Part shown: positions 10,727 through 23,629 of the stretch, one piece after another | How the letters are laid out: each line of letters opens with the position of its first letter | How positions within the stretch are numbered: the stretch's first letter is position 1 | Assembly (NCBI GenBank): GCA_003194525.1 | Contig: NBIV01000110.1 | Span: 124,001 to 188,000, forward strand | DNA: 64,000 nucleotides | Source: Gracilariopsis chorda | Lineage: Eukaryota; Rhodophyta; Florideophyceae; Gracilariales; Gracilariaceae | Direction: 5' to 3' | The notes under the pieces: generated by a model | The model's database searches: none | What the model saw: only the letters and a program-made list of their open reading frames with translations | What the model was told of the DNA's origin: nothing | Position numbers and translations under genes: made by a program

Positions 10727-13700
10727 TTACAACTTCAAAAGTTGACTAGAACAGGATATTTCAACACGTGCGCGGAAGCGCAGATGATAGAAATCGGCGG
10801 TAGGTAAAAATGGCGTAACACCGGTGACCGGTGAGAAGGAAGACCGAAAATGGGATGACGACGTCAAGTACGAGTGTATCGAGGAAAAAAAATTGGCGCC
10901 TCGCTCGAAAAAGCGCGCGTTTAGGGAGAAAGAAAATGTTGAAAAAGAATGAGGAGGGCTTATATACAGAAGGAATGGGAAGATAAAGAGAAGGGGTGCA
11001 AAACAAAATGAAAAGTGCAACAAAAGAGAAAGGGGAGGACAAGAAGGAAAGAAAGGGAGGAGGGGGCACAGGAGTGGGTGGAGACAAGCGAATGTGCTCA
11101 AAGTGCAGGGGGTAGCGGAGGATCTGGGAGGCGAGCTCGGATCACAACGCGACTTTGGCAGACGACACGCGGCGACGGCGGTTGCGGGGCGGAGTCGCGC
11201 AAAGGCGGCGGGGGCTTTTATACTGTTCGGACGAAGCTACTGTAATGCGGGGCGTGGCGTTGAAAACAGCCATTTTTTTAGCACGTAGGCGCGCACGCCA
11301 GCGTGACGGGGGCGTGACCGGGGCTCTTGTTTTGGCGCGCTTTTTGCAAAATGGAGGGAAACGAAAACGTTCAGTTGCGGGGGCCGGCGGGTCGATTTCG
11401 GAGGCGTTTCGTTTCGGTCAGTCAACTTTCGGAGCGCGCTGTGTGTGCTCGGGGTGACACGGCGGGCGCAATGGCGCTGTGGCGCGCGCTGATTGGCGCG
11501 TGTATCACGCGGTTGGTGTGGCTGTGAAAGCGCCCCACGTGCGCGAGCGGCGAGTGCTAGTTGCCCACGTTCTTAATTTTTTCGGTTATTTTGCAGGGCG
11601 AGCTTTGTCAGTTCGGTGGAAGCGCGATGGGCGGGCATACAGTGCGCTCGCATTCATCCGAATTTTCAAATCGCTCTTGGCAGGTGGGAGGGGCCTTGCG
11701 CATACGCGTGCGGCGCATGCGCCGGGTGAGCGTGACGGAGACGAGCGAATAAGTCAGACCGCGGCCGCCATGGCTGGCGCGCCTTGTCTCCCTCGCTGCC
11801 GTGGTACTGCCCATTTCGGCAAAATTTACTTCGAAATTGTATATTGCCCAACAGCGCGCAAAGACACGCGCTGGTAGGGCGTGTACGCATGCTCGGAGAG
11901 GAGGCTATGCATGTGGAGAGGGAGCCGTTTCTGCTGCCGGAGTGCTACGTTGAGCGTCAATTGGCCAGATATGACGTGGGTGGCGTTTGCACTGCGATGG
12001 AGAGTGTCGTTTGCACTAACGCATGCAATTGTTGTGAAAGTGGGTGGTAAGCGCTTGTGCACAACTTGCACTTCGCCCTGCTGCAAGTAGCGCCACGTTC
12101 AAGCGCGTGATGCAGCGCTCTTGTGCGGCAGGGTGAAAACTGACAACAAGTGCGCTGCCCTAAGAGCACCCGCTCTGGCGAGACAGCGCCAGCGCAGCGC
12201 ACCGGGGGGTAGTAACCTGCCGCGTCACAGCCGTAAGCCGATCTGCACAAACCGGGGCGCAGCATTCAGATTTGATTGGCTGTTAGCGCCTTATGCGGTC
12301 CGATTATGACCAACACGGTCCGACATTGCCCGCCAACAATACAACGAGTATACAGCAAGGCGTCGAAAATGTAGATACTGCAGTGCCCTTCTTTCGCGAT
12401 ACTGGCCTACACGCAACTGTGCAGACTTCGCTGTGCAGCTCTCGTCAGCTCTTGTCAGCCGTGGTCGTTACTTACCACCGATGAGGTAAATTACGCTTGT
12501 TTGGCCACATCATTGTGGGGTGATGTTAAATAGTTATCAGCCGTGCCTGTCGGACATCGAAGGCGCAACCGTCAGTGTCCGCCATCGCCTTGCGTCCTTC
12601 CCTTTGCTTGAAAAACTGCAATCGTAAGCGCCACCCATCGCCGACGCTTGTCCCATACTGCAGATACGCTCACCCATCTTTCAGGGCACGGCCGTCCTTT
12701 TCTTCCACGTTTTTTTATAACTTTTACGTTCGTCATTTTCCCAAGTTTCAAGCAACAGCAGACATCCAGTAGACTTACCAAAGGAAACCGACGGTACCAA
12801 GGCCAGTGTACTGTGCCAACTTACATGGTATCTTTCTCCCTTCTCTCCCACCAACTGTGCCCAGCATCCCTTTAAATAGATCTGCAATCTTGTTATCAAT
12901 CGTACACAACCGGGAAAAGCTCGCTCCCACAGCAGCCGCACAATTGCGCATGCAACTTCAACGGACAACGCTCCTGGCCAGAAATTGGCGCACAGTAGAA
13001 TTGCGTGCGCCCAGCAACGAACAGCGAATCAATCCGCCAGCACGCAATCTAACGCTCACTCGCTCTTCACCGTCCCCACAAAAAAAGTCCGAGGGCAACA
13101 ACATCTATACCGTGCTAATGGTAGACTTTACGAAGGTATCCGTGCAAACCTCCCTTTCGAACAGCTGTACCAAAAAACTGATGGTGAGCCAAGTTGCGTA
13201 CTGCGCGCTGGCGCTCCACTTCGCTCTGAAGGAGGGCGCTCAAACAACGGTACGCGGCCGAAAAACTGATCGACTCATGCGGCGACTCGAATGACGACTT
13301 GTCACATTTTTGTGCCGTGCTGTTCACAACTCTTTACAAGGCGTTTGTCTTCGGCATGGCCCGCTTTTCTGCGCTTTCGTACGTGCCCCATACGTGTTGG
13401 GCCTAATTTAAACTTCGTTTTCTCCGTTGATTTGTGCTGGCTGATTGGCTCGCTGTTATATCCGTTGCGTGACATACGACTCGTACCTGCGAGGAAGACG
13501 TGTGATTCGTCTGCACCATGTAATTGTTTTTAGTGCATCTAACTTACTTAGTAATTACACGCAAATGCATTTTAGCCTTTCTTCTTGTACACGTAGCTTG
13601 CTGTGACAATTATTCTTCTGCAAGTCGTGGACACCCGTCCAGCGCTACACTGAGAAAGCGCATGTGCGAATTAGCGTCTTGAGCTAAAATAAAATTTTTC

Positions 13701-15829
13701 CAAAAGGTTTTTAGCTTTTCTTTGAAAATCGTCCTGAACAATGGAGAAGCGAGAGATGTAATACCCGCCGCCTGATACCTATATCTACACCGCTAGCCAG
13801 TTGGATCCGAGTGTCACGAAGGCGACCGACGGTTTCCTGTTTGCGCTTCCCACTAGCCACTAGCAATCATATATCCTGCTCACCCGCTCTCTTTTTCAAA
13901 CCTCTCCACATGCCCAACCCCAACGTTTGAAGTGCTAAAGCATGAACATAGCGACCGTTTAAGCTCTGCGTCGCAAAGCATAACACAGAAATATCTGTGG
14001 TCGTAAGTACAGACGAAATTTGCTGGAGTCGCATGAAAGCACGGTAATAAAACCCTCACAAGAATCTACCTTGGTGACAGAACATCTAACATGTTTTGGC
14101 AACCATTCTGGAAATCGAAAGCTACATTGGCTAAAACCCATTTCTAACAGCCGTCACATGGAAAACAGCCACTCAGTATGCGCCAACGTTCTTCTCCCGC
14201 GTTAGATACCGACCTGAACCATGTACAGCTCTCTACCATAGGAAACACTACTATCAAAGCACTATGCTTCAGGCGTCGTTCAAGTCTTCTAATGATCCCG
14301 CATCCGTTCTATGGCTCTTAGACCTGGAAATGATGAGCAGTCACATTGCATTGAACTTGCAAGGCAATGATACACCTGAAAAAGCAGAGCACCTGTTCGG
14401 TTAACCCGGATGGGAAGAGTAAGAGGACCCAGAATATTGATCAGAAATTGAATTTCTCCGAGCACCTCGGTTGAAATGTACTATCTCAAGTACCACACTG
14501 AAGTCCAAAAACTACTTTCTCTGCATCTGCACATATCAAACCAAACACCACGGCATTACCGTCAATAGGTTCGTATCCATCTTTGCGCCTTCTGACTTGA
14601 TTTCAAGTAAATAGTTTTCCGCATTCTGGAAGCCAATAATTCTTAGGTGCTTGGAGAATGTGCCATTCCTAAACGAAAGCCGATATTCTCTGAGATTTTT
14701 GGATAAAACTCATATGCTTTATTGTTCAACTATGCCCTGCTAAGATCTTTACATGGTTTGGGATCAGGGTGAGGACATATTATACACTCTAATCATCTGC
14801 TAGCAAGGCAAAACCAGCTAATGAAGCACTTCATGCTGCTCCTGGGATGGGCGGGTGAATTTGAAAGGACAGCTTACAAGAAGAGAGCGGCGATCGTCTT
14901 CTGTTCAGGGCATTGCTAATCACAAATCTGGAAAGAGAGGTCAGAATGTCCTTCAAGGAGAACAAAGAAGCTGCATCACGACGATCACCGCCTCAAAGTC
15001 TCAAATAAATCAAATAAATCAACTTCTGCGTTTCCTTGGCAACAAACGAAATTTGTACAGAGCGAGTTTGGAGACCCCCATCCACGGTCCTCTACCTCAA
15101 ATGAAATCGTTCGTCTTCCCATCCGACAAACACTTTCTAGTACGACAATTCCTAATGAGGGTGATTAAACGAAAGAACTCTTTTACGTACTGTCCTGACT
15201 TTCTATTTGTACCATTTACAAAATGTCCAATGACGCCATACTCCAACAAATCTTGCGACATATCTTGCAGAGCAATGAATGGTGCCCTCAAGCTTCAACT
15301 AGCTGCGTGATTGCAAGACATCCCTTCCGAGCCATTTATTTGCTGTCATTCGATGTTTAATCCTTTCATAGGAAAATGAAACCGTGAAAGTAGACCTGAA
15401 TTTCTGGAATGGGGTCCTTGACCAGATTGTCATCTCCATCTTCCATCAAGTTGTGATGTTCAGGACATTGTTTCAGTTTGGAACGAAATATCATGTAAAA
15501 GACACGTATCACCGCCTTACCACTGTCCCATGCACCATTTACGAACGGTAACTTCGAAGCACGTTCAGAAAGCCGATATTGTAGAAACGTTCCACTCTGG
15601 GAGATTTTAATGCCATAGGTGCCCTTTCTCTTGCAGGCCCTGAAGCTGCTTCGTTCAAATTCAGTCACTTATTAACCTCTGCAAAGTCCTCACTCGAATC
15701 TACCTTCTAAGAGTATGGGTATACTCTGATTTCACATCCAGTCGGTTGGAACCGCCATGTCATCAATATAACTCTATGGGTCATACCTCATCTCTTCTGA
15801 CTAGGCTACAAACAACAATCGGACTCCAT

Positions 15830-16115
15830 TTGAGGAGTCTAGGATAGGCATACCATGAGAAAAGACACCAAAGTCGAATTGGACGACGTTACAGCTTTCC
15901 TCGTATTCAAATGAATAATCATGAGAGATATGTTAATGGTACGCACCAACTGACCTTCGCAAGACATTTTTCGTCTATTCCTGATTTCACAACGTGTAAT
16001 GGAACAATGAATAAAACAGAGTTCATAAGTTTGAATCGTATGAGAACTAAAACGAGCTACATTTCCTTCGATGAAGGCAGAAAACCTTACGCAATACTTC
16101 TCGAGGAAGAATGAA
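15830..16115 (+). pseudogene. Decayed Ty1/copia-like reverse transcriptase fragment
   Basis: Short plus-strand frames resemble the palm region of copia RT. A DDVTAFL-like string (about 15880-15900) recalls the conserved QLDVTTAFL block. In another frame, 15911-16114 gives RYVNGTHQL, then NGTMNKT, RMRTKT, YISFDEGRKPYAILL in the order of the copia block that runs up to YVDD. The YVDD itself and flanking LTRs are not seen, and frames shift with stops between blocks. This was judged by eye only; a chance match is possible. Confidence 0.4.
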
Positions 16116-18510
16116 GCACATCTTCTGATCGCGCGTGCGCCACAAGAAAGAAATCATCAGTTACTTGTTTGTTCGAGCGCACATCTCTTATTAAATCCCG
16201 TTGGTCCCGTTATGCGCTTCACGGAATCAGCGCATGAGTGTTTCAGAATTCTCTGAAGAGTAAGTAAGGAAAGCAAACAGCCTAATGCGCAACAAAATGT
16301 TCAGGCGGAACTAAACATGTCAAGATATGAGAGAAACTAGAAGTTCTATGAAGCTTAATATGGTGACATATGAAGAGCCTAGAACTCCGTTGTGAGTTGT
16401 AAGCTATGTTTAGATTCATGACATCGATAAAGGGCGTAGCTTGAAGTAGTTGTTGCCAAGATACGCGCTTCTCATAGCACTTTCTTAAAGAACGAATGTG
16501 CATACTGAGTCCGGATTTTTTGAAAGGATGAAAACGGATAGTCGGTACCTTCTCGACATCCGTTGAGGCAGACATGTCATAAACGGTGAGCCCAACTCAG
16601 ATGCCAAGTTCCAACGCGCTGAACTGTCTGTAAGGCCAATGATCGGGCTTCATATTGGATGGTAACGGTAGGCAGTTTTTATTCATGAAATACTTCGTGC
16701 ACCTATGTGATGATTGCTGACTAGGGTATTCTGCTGTTGTTGTCATGATTCATGAACCAGGAACTAGAGAAAGACGTTCCAACCGAGCCAAAAAGCAATC
16801 CATCAAAGGCTGAGGGTTTGAAGAAATGAAGGGCTTTTTGATTTGCAAAAAAGATGACAAAGAGACATTGAATATGACTTGGTTGCTCTGAATGGGTTAG
16901 CAGGTTGTAGTAAAAAGAGCGAGGTATGTGCACATCTGTACAGCTCAAAAGTTCAATTGTACAAGCAGTGCTTGTACATGTATTAGGCAAAGAATTGAGG
17001 CAAAGATACATCGGTACCTTTTACCACTAAAGAAGTGGGAGAACAAAATTGAAAGGAACATATGAGTTGTTGTTGCCAGACGGACATTGTTCTCATTGAG
17101 GAGCAATGCGAGTGGCTTGAGAATTAAATGCACGTGTAGAAGCGATTTATAAGTCGTTAGTCGATGGTTTAAGTGGTATGAAGATATGGCGTGGTGAATT
17201 TGATATTGATGCTGAAGGAGGTGGAGTTTGTACAACTGACGTTTGAACGGCAGGGTCATCAATATCATTAAAAGGAACTGGGAATGAGAAATAATGCCTC
17301 ACGAATGATGAAACAGTTCTTCTTAGAAGAACGTGACAATAGTGGAACAAGTGAGGGGGAACAGCGAATATCTAGTGCTTAATAGCGTAGACTGCAGCAA
17401 AGTTTCTCACAGGTTGAGGATCTCGTGTGGAAGGAGTGCCGCAACCCGGACAGCTGGCGATCAGGGGGCCGGAACAAACAGCCTAGCTAGGCTTTCTGTC
17501 AGCCGGACATTTGCGAGAAATATGATAGCCAATGAGCGCGAGGTCGAAAGAGGTGACATGTCGCGCTCGTGACGCTGGAAAACCACATGCATCAGCGTGA
17601 CGGGTGAATTTTAAACACAAGCAAAACGCAGCTTTCGATGCATATGCGCCGCACACTGCGCTTAAACGAGCCCCCAGCGGCAACATTGCTTGAGATCGCT
17701 AGCCCTTTAACCTTTACCTTCGGCGGTAAAGGGTTACCATCCACTTGCCACATGCCTCACAGCTCTTCCCACTCACTAAACCCTCTGGACCAGCACCAAT
17801 TCGCGATCCTTACCCCTTTCTCGATCCACAACGTTGCAAATAAGTTTGTTCAAAGTAATCCAACTTCCCTTTTCCTGCCAACCCACCCCCCGCAACAATT
17901 CTAAACGCTTTTCGAGTACAATGGCCATCTCTACTACTATCGATTACCTTCATGTCATCCCCCAAAGCTTTTCCTTCTTCGTACCCTTCGCCCTAATACC
18001 CAACACTCCGAGGACTCCCTGTATAGCTCCGCCTCCCTCTCGAACGTAAGCCACGCGAAAACCACCAAACCTCAGGTCACGCTATCCAACAGTCACACTA
18101 GTGCCGTTTCCAAGCCCACATCCCTCATCTTTCGTCCACCATTTGTAAACTCCGAAAGCTGCCCTCACATCATTGCGCACTTCCAACCCCCACCCCTGCC
18201 CCGCACGCATGCATGATATTTTTCACTTCTTTTTCTCCTATTGAACACCCTCTGGACACTGTCCCCCACTTCTCCTATGTACACATCCTGCTTTCTTTTC
18301 TTGTCGTCTCTCTCGAGTTTTGGTTATGCGCTCAACCTCTCGGGCACCACCCACAGACAACTAGAACAATCGATAACAATTCGTCCCATAGAATAGTCTT
18401 CAAAGCCTTTGATTCCTTCTCCGTTCAACTCGTTATGAATCTCTCGCCGTGTCCCATACGCTTTAAAGAAAAACATCCTCCCCGTACCACTGCTTTCCGT
18501 CCAAATCTTT

Positions 18511-18535
18511 TTCTCTCTCTCTCTCTCTCTCTCTT
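18511..18535 (+). repeat. CT microsatellite
   Basis: A (CT)n run of about 12 units lies 235 bp upstream of the zinc-finger gene start. Confidence 0.8.
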
Positions 18536-18678
18536 TTTATGAAACGCGTACTTTGATTCCTCGTACGCATGGGTTTGGTAAAGACACAACAACCTACTGT
18601 CAACACTGTACGTGCTTCTTGAATATGTACCACTTCGCCTTGGATGTCCGGGTATGATCCCTTTTGATCAGAACACGC

Positions 18679-18686
18679 TATATAAA
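18679..18686 (+). promoter_or_regulatory. TATA box of the zinc-finger gene
   Basis: TATATAAA lies 84 bp upstream of the ATG at 18770. This allows a leader of about 55 nt. It is the clearest TATA box among the host genes here. Confidence 0.5.
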
Positions 18687-18769
18687 CTTAGAAGCCGCTG
18701 TTCTTTCCTATCACTGCAATCTAACATCCATTCCAACAACCCCTCCCTCAAAAACTCTTAGCCCTTAGA

Positions 18770-20339
18770 ATGGATTCCAAAAAGGAAGCCAAGCATAAGC
18801 AAAGAAGCAATACAAGCAAAAGCACAACCTCGGCAACATCAAGACTTTCCCAAACGTCAGCTTCAAGCCATCATGGCAGCCTACGTCGTTCATCCAGTTC
18901 ATCAAATCTCGACCCACGCAGATATCGAGAACAGAAGAACCCGGAACCCAAGTCTCCATCCCCTGCTTCGACAAGTGCGCAAGAAATCTCCCCTCCTGCT
19001 TCTCCGGGAACACATCTGGCACAGCTTCTCCAACGCAGTGCGATATCCGATCGGTCTCGGTCCCCTTCTAGAAGTGGATCGAGACAAGCCACCACGCATG
19101 ACTCGTCGGCTCAACGACGGCACCACTCTACACGATCAAAGTCACCGGCTCCAGGAGATCGTTCCGGGCGTAAGTCCAAGGACTTTACGTTGCTCGAAGC
19201 GGCGTCTTCCCCACTGCTAACTTTAAGAAAAGGAGCACAACTAGATGGATCGAGGACAACAACACACTCATCTACACGGTTGAAAAAGCATTTACATAGA
19301 TGGACCGGCAATGCTCAAAAACAACAAAAACAACAGCAGCAACAAGAAAAGGAAGAAAACGTTGAAACGTCCCAAGATGAAACAGCTAATAGTTCCGACA
19401 AAAGCTTAACTTGCCCGACTTGTGGAACTCAGTTACCGAGTCGGGACAGTTATAAAAAGCAGTACGTCAATCCACCATTCCTTGCACGCTACCTCCTCCA
19501 GTTCCCTCTGCCAACACACCAGCATGACGCATATGTATTCCATGGCCTACTCTTGCACAAGTAGTCACTAACACTAAATGTCCGGTTTGAAATGGTTTGT
19601 GGATTTCCTCCACCTTGGTGTATACATTGTGTGCATGATGATACTTTTCTCGTTTTCCAGCGTCGACACACTCGGTCACGGCTACGAGTGCAGTTCATGC
19701 GGGGCAAAGTTCGCGGACATGGGTAATCTGAAGTAAGTATATGACCAGCATACGAGAGCGAGAGAAGAATACCGGTTTCAAGGCATACGGACAACTTACC
19801 GTCGAACGTGTGACACTGCTATTCGACAACGAAAAAAACACGAATTTCACGATCACACAAAAGCCGACATGTCAAAACAGTTCAGTACGTTAACAGCCAA
19901 ACACCGACCACTGGGAGACATCAACGCATCGGCTCTGAAACATAAGCCACACTAAAGAAGTCAGGCAGCTAACGAAGGGGGGTGTTCGTCGAATGAAATT
20001 CTTTGCGATGTTAGCAACAACGAAAAGCCATACATCTGTGATATTTGTGCGATGGAATTCGTGTTTCGAGACGCGTTACGGTGAGTCTTGCAATTCCATG
20101 TGAACAGATTATATATTGTGAGAACACACAGCTAACCAATATTGGCGGGGGGGTTCTGACCCGTGTCACTGGCGTTATTTGCGAGTACGGTGCTTCGCGG
20201 ATCGTGGTGCAGACGGCATGTACAGAGTGTTCACTGGAATATGCGTCCTTTCCGATGCGCAAGTTGCGACAGGACGTACAAGAAGAAAGATCATCTGAAG
20301 CGACATTTAGCGGCATTTCCAGATCACAAGGGCGAGTAG
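18770..20339 (+). CDS. C2H2 zinc-finger protein, multi-exon (partly unresolved model)
   Basis: Exon 1 (18770-19461) encodes a Ser/Arg-rich disordered region, a Gln run and the first finger half (CPTCGTQLPSRDSYKKH). The donor is GTACGT, with an acceptor at 19660. Exon 2 (19661-19732) gives YECSSCGAKFADMGNLK and a GTAAGT donor. A later exon ends at 20080 (EKPYICDICAMEFVFRDALR, GTGAGT donor). The last exon (20213-20339) gives RHVQSVH, RPFRCASCDRTYKKKDHLKRH and a TAG stop. Typical C2H2 linkers are visible, so a sequence-specific DNA-binding role is likely. The segment 19757-20022 is unresolved: the best-fitting frame contains a TAA at 19953-19955, implying another small intron or a broken allele. 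The first ATG after the TATA box was chosen as start. Confidence 0.65.
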
Positions 20340-21450
20340 TGATACGCGACGTGACAAGTATATAACTGTAAACCAGAGCGGAAAACGGACAATATAGCTG
20401 TAGGTAGGAATGGGATGATGGAGTGTGGAGGGGGAGAGAGAGAAGGGGAGGCGGATGCGATTAAGAGAATGAAGGGTTGACAAACTGCTTTTTAAACTGG
20501 CCCGGCTCGCTCACGAAACCCCACAAGTTGGACAGGATGGAAGCGCAGCGTCGTTCCTTTTGTCTATGCGGAAATGAGCAACATGTTATATCCAGATGTT
20601 GACCAGAGTTGGGGCTTGTCTCAACGGTTTGCTGTGAGCCAGAATGGCTAGTTTTGTAAGGGATAGGAGGTTACGTAAACCGGCAAGATGCAGTGTGGAT
20701 CATGACGGGATTGGTTTGAAAGGGGTATTGAGAGTGACAGCTCATAGTCATGAGACAAGAAACGGTGGAAATGAAGGGTATGAATGGCCTACGTTTACGT
20801 GGAGAGTATGGCGTGGTAGGAGGAAGCTGATGACGGCAATGCACGAAACGAAGTTTACGAACATGTGCCCAGGGCCGGAAGCGGCGGTGGAGGGGGGCGA
20901 CCTGGACGTGGTATGCGAAGGAAAAGCATGACGGGAGGCGAAGACGAGAAACGAAGTATGGATGAAGAAGTTATATAAGGGGAGGGAAGAAGGTGTGGGG
21001 CGGTTGGGGGAGAGAACGGGTTGGGGCGGGGGAGAGAGAGAGGGTGAGAAGGTGCGGAGAGAGCTCGGGGCTGGAGGGTGAAATGGGTCGGTTTTTATAG
21101 CGGAGACGGGGTCGCGTTTGAGGTGGCTGCGGAAGAATCGCGATACTCAGGGGCGCTTTGTATGTGCGCATCGAAAGGCATCGAATAATAGCCGCTTACC
21201 AATAACGAAGGAGCAAAAGCAAAAGCGCATACACGTGAATGAAGAAAACGCATGTGCGCGCGCGACACGCGGAAACGTGGACACGGTATCACATGGGCTT
21301 CGCTCACGTGGTGTACACGTAGTCAAGACACCGATTGTCTCTGTGTCAATAAATGTGCAAAGCACACAAAACAAGAAAAGTACCAATTTACATTACAAAA
21401 TAACAGAAACACAACACGACAAGGCAAAAAAAGGCGGGAGAGGGCGACAG
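20340..21450. other. Intergenic region, about 1.1 kb
   Basis: The sequence is G/A-rich, with a TATATAAG at 20972-20979 and long GGGAGAG runs. There is no supported coding region. It probably holds the 3' ends of the convergent zinc-finger and Gln-rich genes. Confidence 0.4.
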
Positions 21451-22794
21451 TCATTCGTCCGAGTTACATCTTCGTTCCCGCACGCCCGAAACAGCGGCGT
21501 CCCGCTCCGCACCTAACAAATGCGGTACAGAATGATGATAAGGCACATTACTCCGAAAAGCATTCGAACCAAAACGACCATCATATCCATGTGCAGCTCC
21601 GAACTGAGTTTGCGACGCATAAACATGATTCGGCCGACTAGAACACAAGCTTCGAATTTCATCGCTGGAAAGAGCCGCAGGTGCCTCAAATAAACTGCGA
21701 CAACTACTACGACCCGTTTCATTGCTGCTTGAAATGGTGCTTGAACTTGTCCCGAAATGGCATGGCAACGATTGCAAATCACTTAGTATCAGGTTCTGAG
21801 CGTGTGATATGTTCATTACGGGTGCGAGTGGAGGTCGCGTTTGACTTTGCGTCGGTGTTGGTCGATGCGTTTGTCTAGGCGAGTAGTGTTGATGTCCGTT
21901 GGAAGCTTGTTGTTGTTGTTGTTGTTGTTGCTGTTGCTTCTGCTGCTGCGGCAGTGGTGGAAGCGAATGCGTTGATGTTGACGTTGCACTACTGCATGCA
22001 GGAGACGCAGCGCCATGCAACGAAGGGCGGGAAGCGCAAGGTGCACCCGCGGGAGGACGCAACGCAGCGGCAGGTAGGTGCGGCGGTCGACCGGTGTGCG
22101 GCGCCGGTTTTGAAGGATACAAGGAAGGAAAGCGCGGCTTTCCAATATGCGCGTCCGCAGGGGGACAAAGTGAAGTAGACGGCAATTTCACTTGTTGAGC
22201 TTGCACATGAGCTTGACTATGCTGCATTCTCGCACTTGCTTTCCAAGTTCGAAAGGTGTCATCGTTGATATCCGCGAAATGGTTGAGACAGTTCTCGGCG
22301 AGAATTACCAGTCTCGACGCCTCGGACGCGTGGTGATAGCCTACTGCAGCCTGCAACTGGTACAGTCTTGGCATTGATAACTGCACATGTTGGCGAATTC
22401 GAATGAGGCGTTGGTCGGACAACGGGAGCTGATTCAATTTGTGAAGCTGTTCAAAAGAGTAGAGCACGTTACGCAATTCACGCAAGAAAAGCGCCTCGGT
22501 GGGTTGGGCGGACGGCGGGGTGACGGACGGAATCGTGGTTGAAGAAGCGGAAGAACAAGACGACGTGGAAGGGGAAGTATGCAGTTGCTTTTGTTGTTGT
22601 TGTTGTTGTTGCGGTTGCGTAGGTGGTGGCGGTTGGTTGGAGGGGGGCGGGTTGGTGGTGGGGGAAAGAGGCGGGTTGGTTGGGGAGGAGGAAACGGATT
22701 GCTTGTGGGCGTTTTGGTTTGCGTGTAGCGAGCACGGACGAGGAAACAGCGTCCACGTACGCCGCAGTTTTTCCTTGGTGGAGAGGGTGGTCAT
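21451..22794 (-). CDS. Gln/Pro/Ser-rich protein of unknown function
   Basis: The start is the first ATG (22794), giving about 447 aa. Two CAA-type glutamine runs (about 21907-21935 and 22584-22612) and Pro-rich tracts flank one ordered-looking block of about 85 residues. That block includes ALFLRELRNVLYSFEQLHKL and ENCLNHFADINDDTF, predicted helical. I do not recognise the family. Low-complexity flanks with one helical block are common in transcriptional or RNA-binding regulators; that is inference. The gene is divergent from glutamate-cysteine ligase across about 0.8 kb. Confidence 0.55.
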   Translation of the reverse strand: MTTLSTKEKLRRTWTLFPRPCSLHANQNAHKQSVSSSPTNPPLSPTTNPPPSNQPPPPTQPQQQQQQQKQLHTSPSTSSCSSASSTTIPSVTPPSAQPTEALFLRELRNVLYSFEQLHKLNQLPLSDQRLIRIRQHVQLSMPRLYQLQAAVGYHHASEASRLVILAENCLNHFADINDDTFRTWKASARMQHSQAHVQAQQVKLPSTSLCPPADAHIGKPRFPSLYPSKPAPHTGRPPHLPAAALRPPAGAPCASRPSLHGAASPACSSATSTSTHSLPPLPQQQKQQQQQQQQQQASNGHQHYSPRQTHRPTPTQSQTRPPLAPVMNISHAQNLILSDLQSLPCHFGTSSSTISSSNETGRSSCRSLFEAPAALSSDEIRSLCSSRPNHVYASQTQFGAAHGYDGRFGSNAFRSNVPYHHSVPHLLGAERDAAVSGVRERRCNSDE

Positions 22795-23629
22795 GGCGCG
22801 CGCGGGGGGGGAAGAGGGACGCTCCTCGCGTCTGCGCGGGGGACGCGTAGCCGTGTTTAGTGCTGCGCTGTTACATACCAACGGTACGTTGATTGCAACA
22901 GCGCAGCTATTACAACAGCACACGTTGTCGGTCGCGAGAGCCACCCGCCGCGCTCCTGTGACTCAACAAGTTCTGAGGGCGTAGAATAGTGACGTGGCGT
23001 GCAGACAGCAACCGTGTGGCACGCCACGTGTACACATGGCCAAGCGCGCTTGGTGTCACCGTTGTATGCGATGTGCGACGTGGCAGAGAACACGAACAGC
23101 AAAGATGTTGACGAGCGTGAATGCGGAGCGGAGGCGGAGGAACGACCGGTGGAACAGTGCATAGGGCGCGCTGATTGGCGCAGCGCCGCGAGGGGCGGAA
23201 TGAATGCACGGGTGCAAACAGTATGCACCGCCCCCGTGACTCGCGCCGTGCGGGTACCGTTTTCTTCGTCGAAACGCGCCGCCAATGGGCGCGCACTGCG
23301 TGGGCGCGGAGCTCCCAAAACAAGCGCTACGCACCGCAAAATAAACCCTCCAACTTGCGCTCAACACGTGCCACATCGTCGTTTGCTTGTCTGCGCCTTC
23401 TGTTGCGTATGAGATACTCCTTCACACCTTGCAGTGTTTCTCCCCCACGTTCATACGTTCGTCCATAAAAGCGCAACCGCCGTTGTTGTGCTCTCGCTAT
23501 CAACGACGCGCCCTTCGCTGCTCGATCAGCTTCTTCTTCAGCTGGAGGTCGCATTGCTCTGCTCTGCTCCTCTGCTCTGCTTTGCTCTGTTTCCGCTTCG
23601 TTTGGGTTCCCATTCGCAGTCCCGCTGGC
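22795..23629. promoter_or_regulatory. Divergent intergenic region and GCL leader
   Basis: The region is GC-rich and lies between the Gln-rich gene and glutamate-cysteine ligase. From about 23480 to 23629 it is pyrimidine-rich (tandem CTCTGCT-like repeats at 23560-23590), as expected for a 5' leader. The frame is open upstream of 23630, but homology starts only at the ATG. Confidence 0.45.

Larger units (their letters stand above)
10727..18678. other. Gene-poor intergenic region, about 8 kb
   Basis: No host gene could be supported here. The first part (10.8-12.3 kb) is GC-rich with many CpG and promoter-like short motifs upstream of the BET gene. From about 12.3 to 17.7 kb it is AT-richer with only short broken frames, and includes one decayed copia-like trace (15.83-16.12 kb). 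From 17.7 to 18.68 kb it is C/T-rich, the likely promoter and leader of the zinc-finger gene. Confidence 0.5.

Noticed and set aside
11015..12310. Many overlapping open frames in GC-rich DNA
   Set aside because: Frames are short, overlap on both strands, are Arg/Ala/Gly-rich and have no domains. They are typical of GC-rich promoter-side DNA.
14855..15310. Plus-strand open frame of 151 codons
   Set aside because: No domain, poor composition for a gene and no neighbours. It lies in the same decayed region as the copia trace but shows no clear copia block.
23387..23629. In-frame upstream extension of glutamate-cysteine ligase as a targeting peptide
   Set aside because: The extension is Ser/Leu/Cys-rich and pyrimidine-driven. 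Homology begins exactly at MGLL (23630), the usual start of the family.
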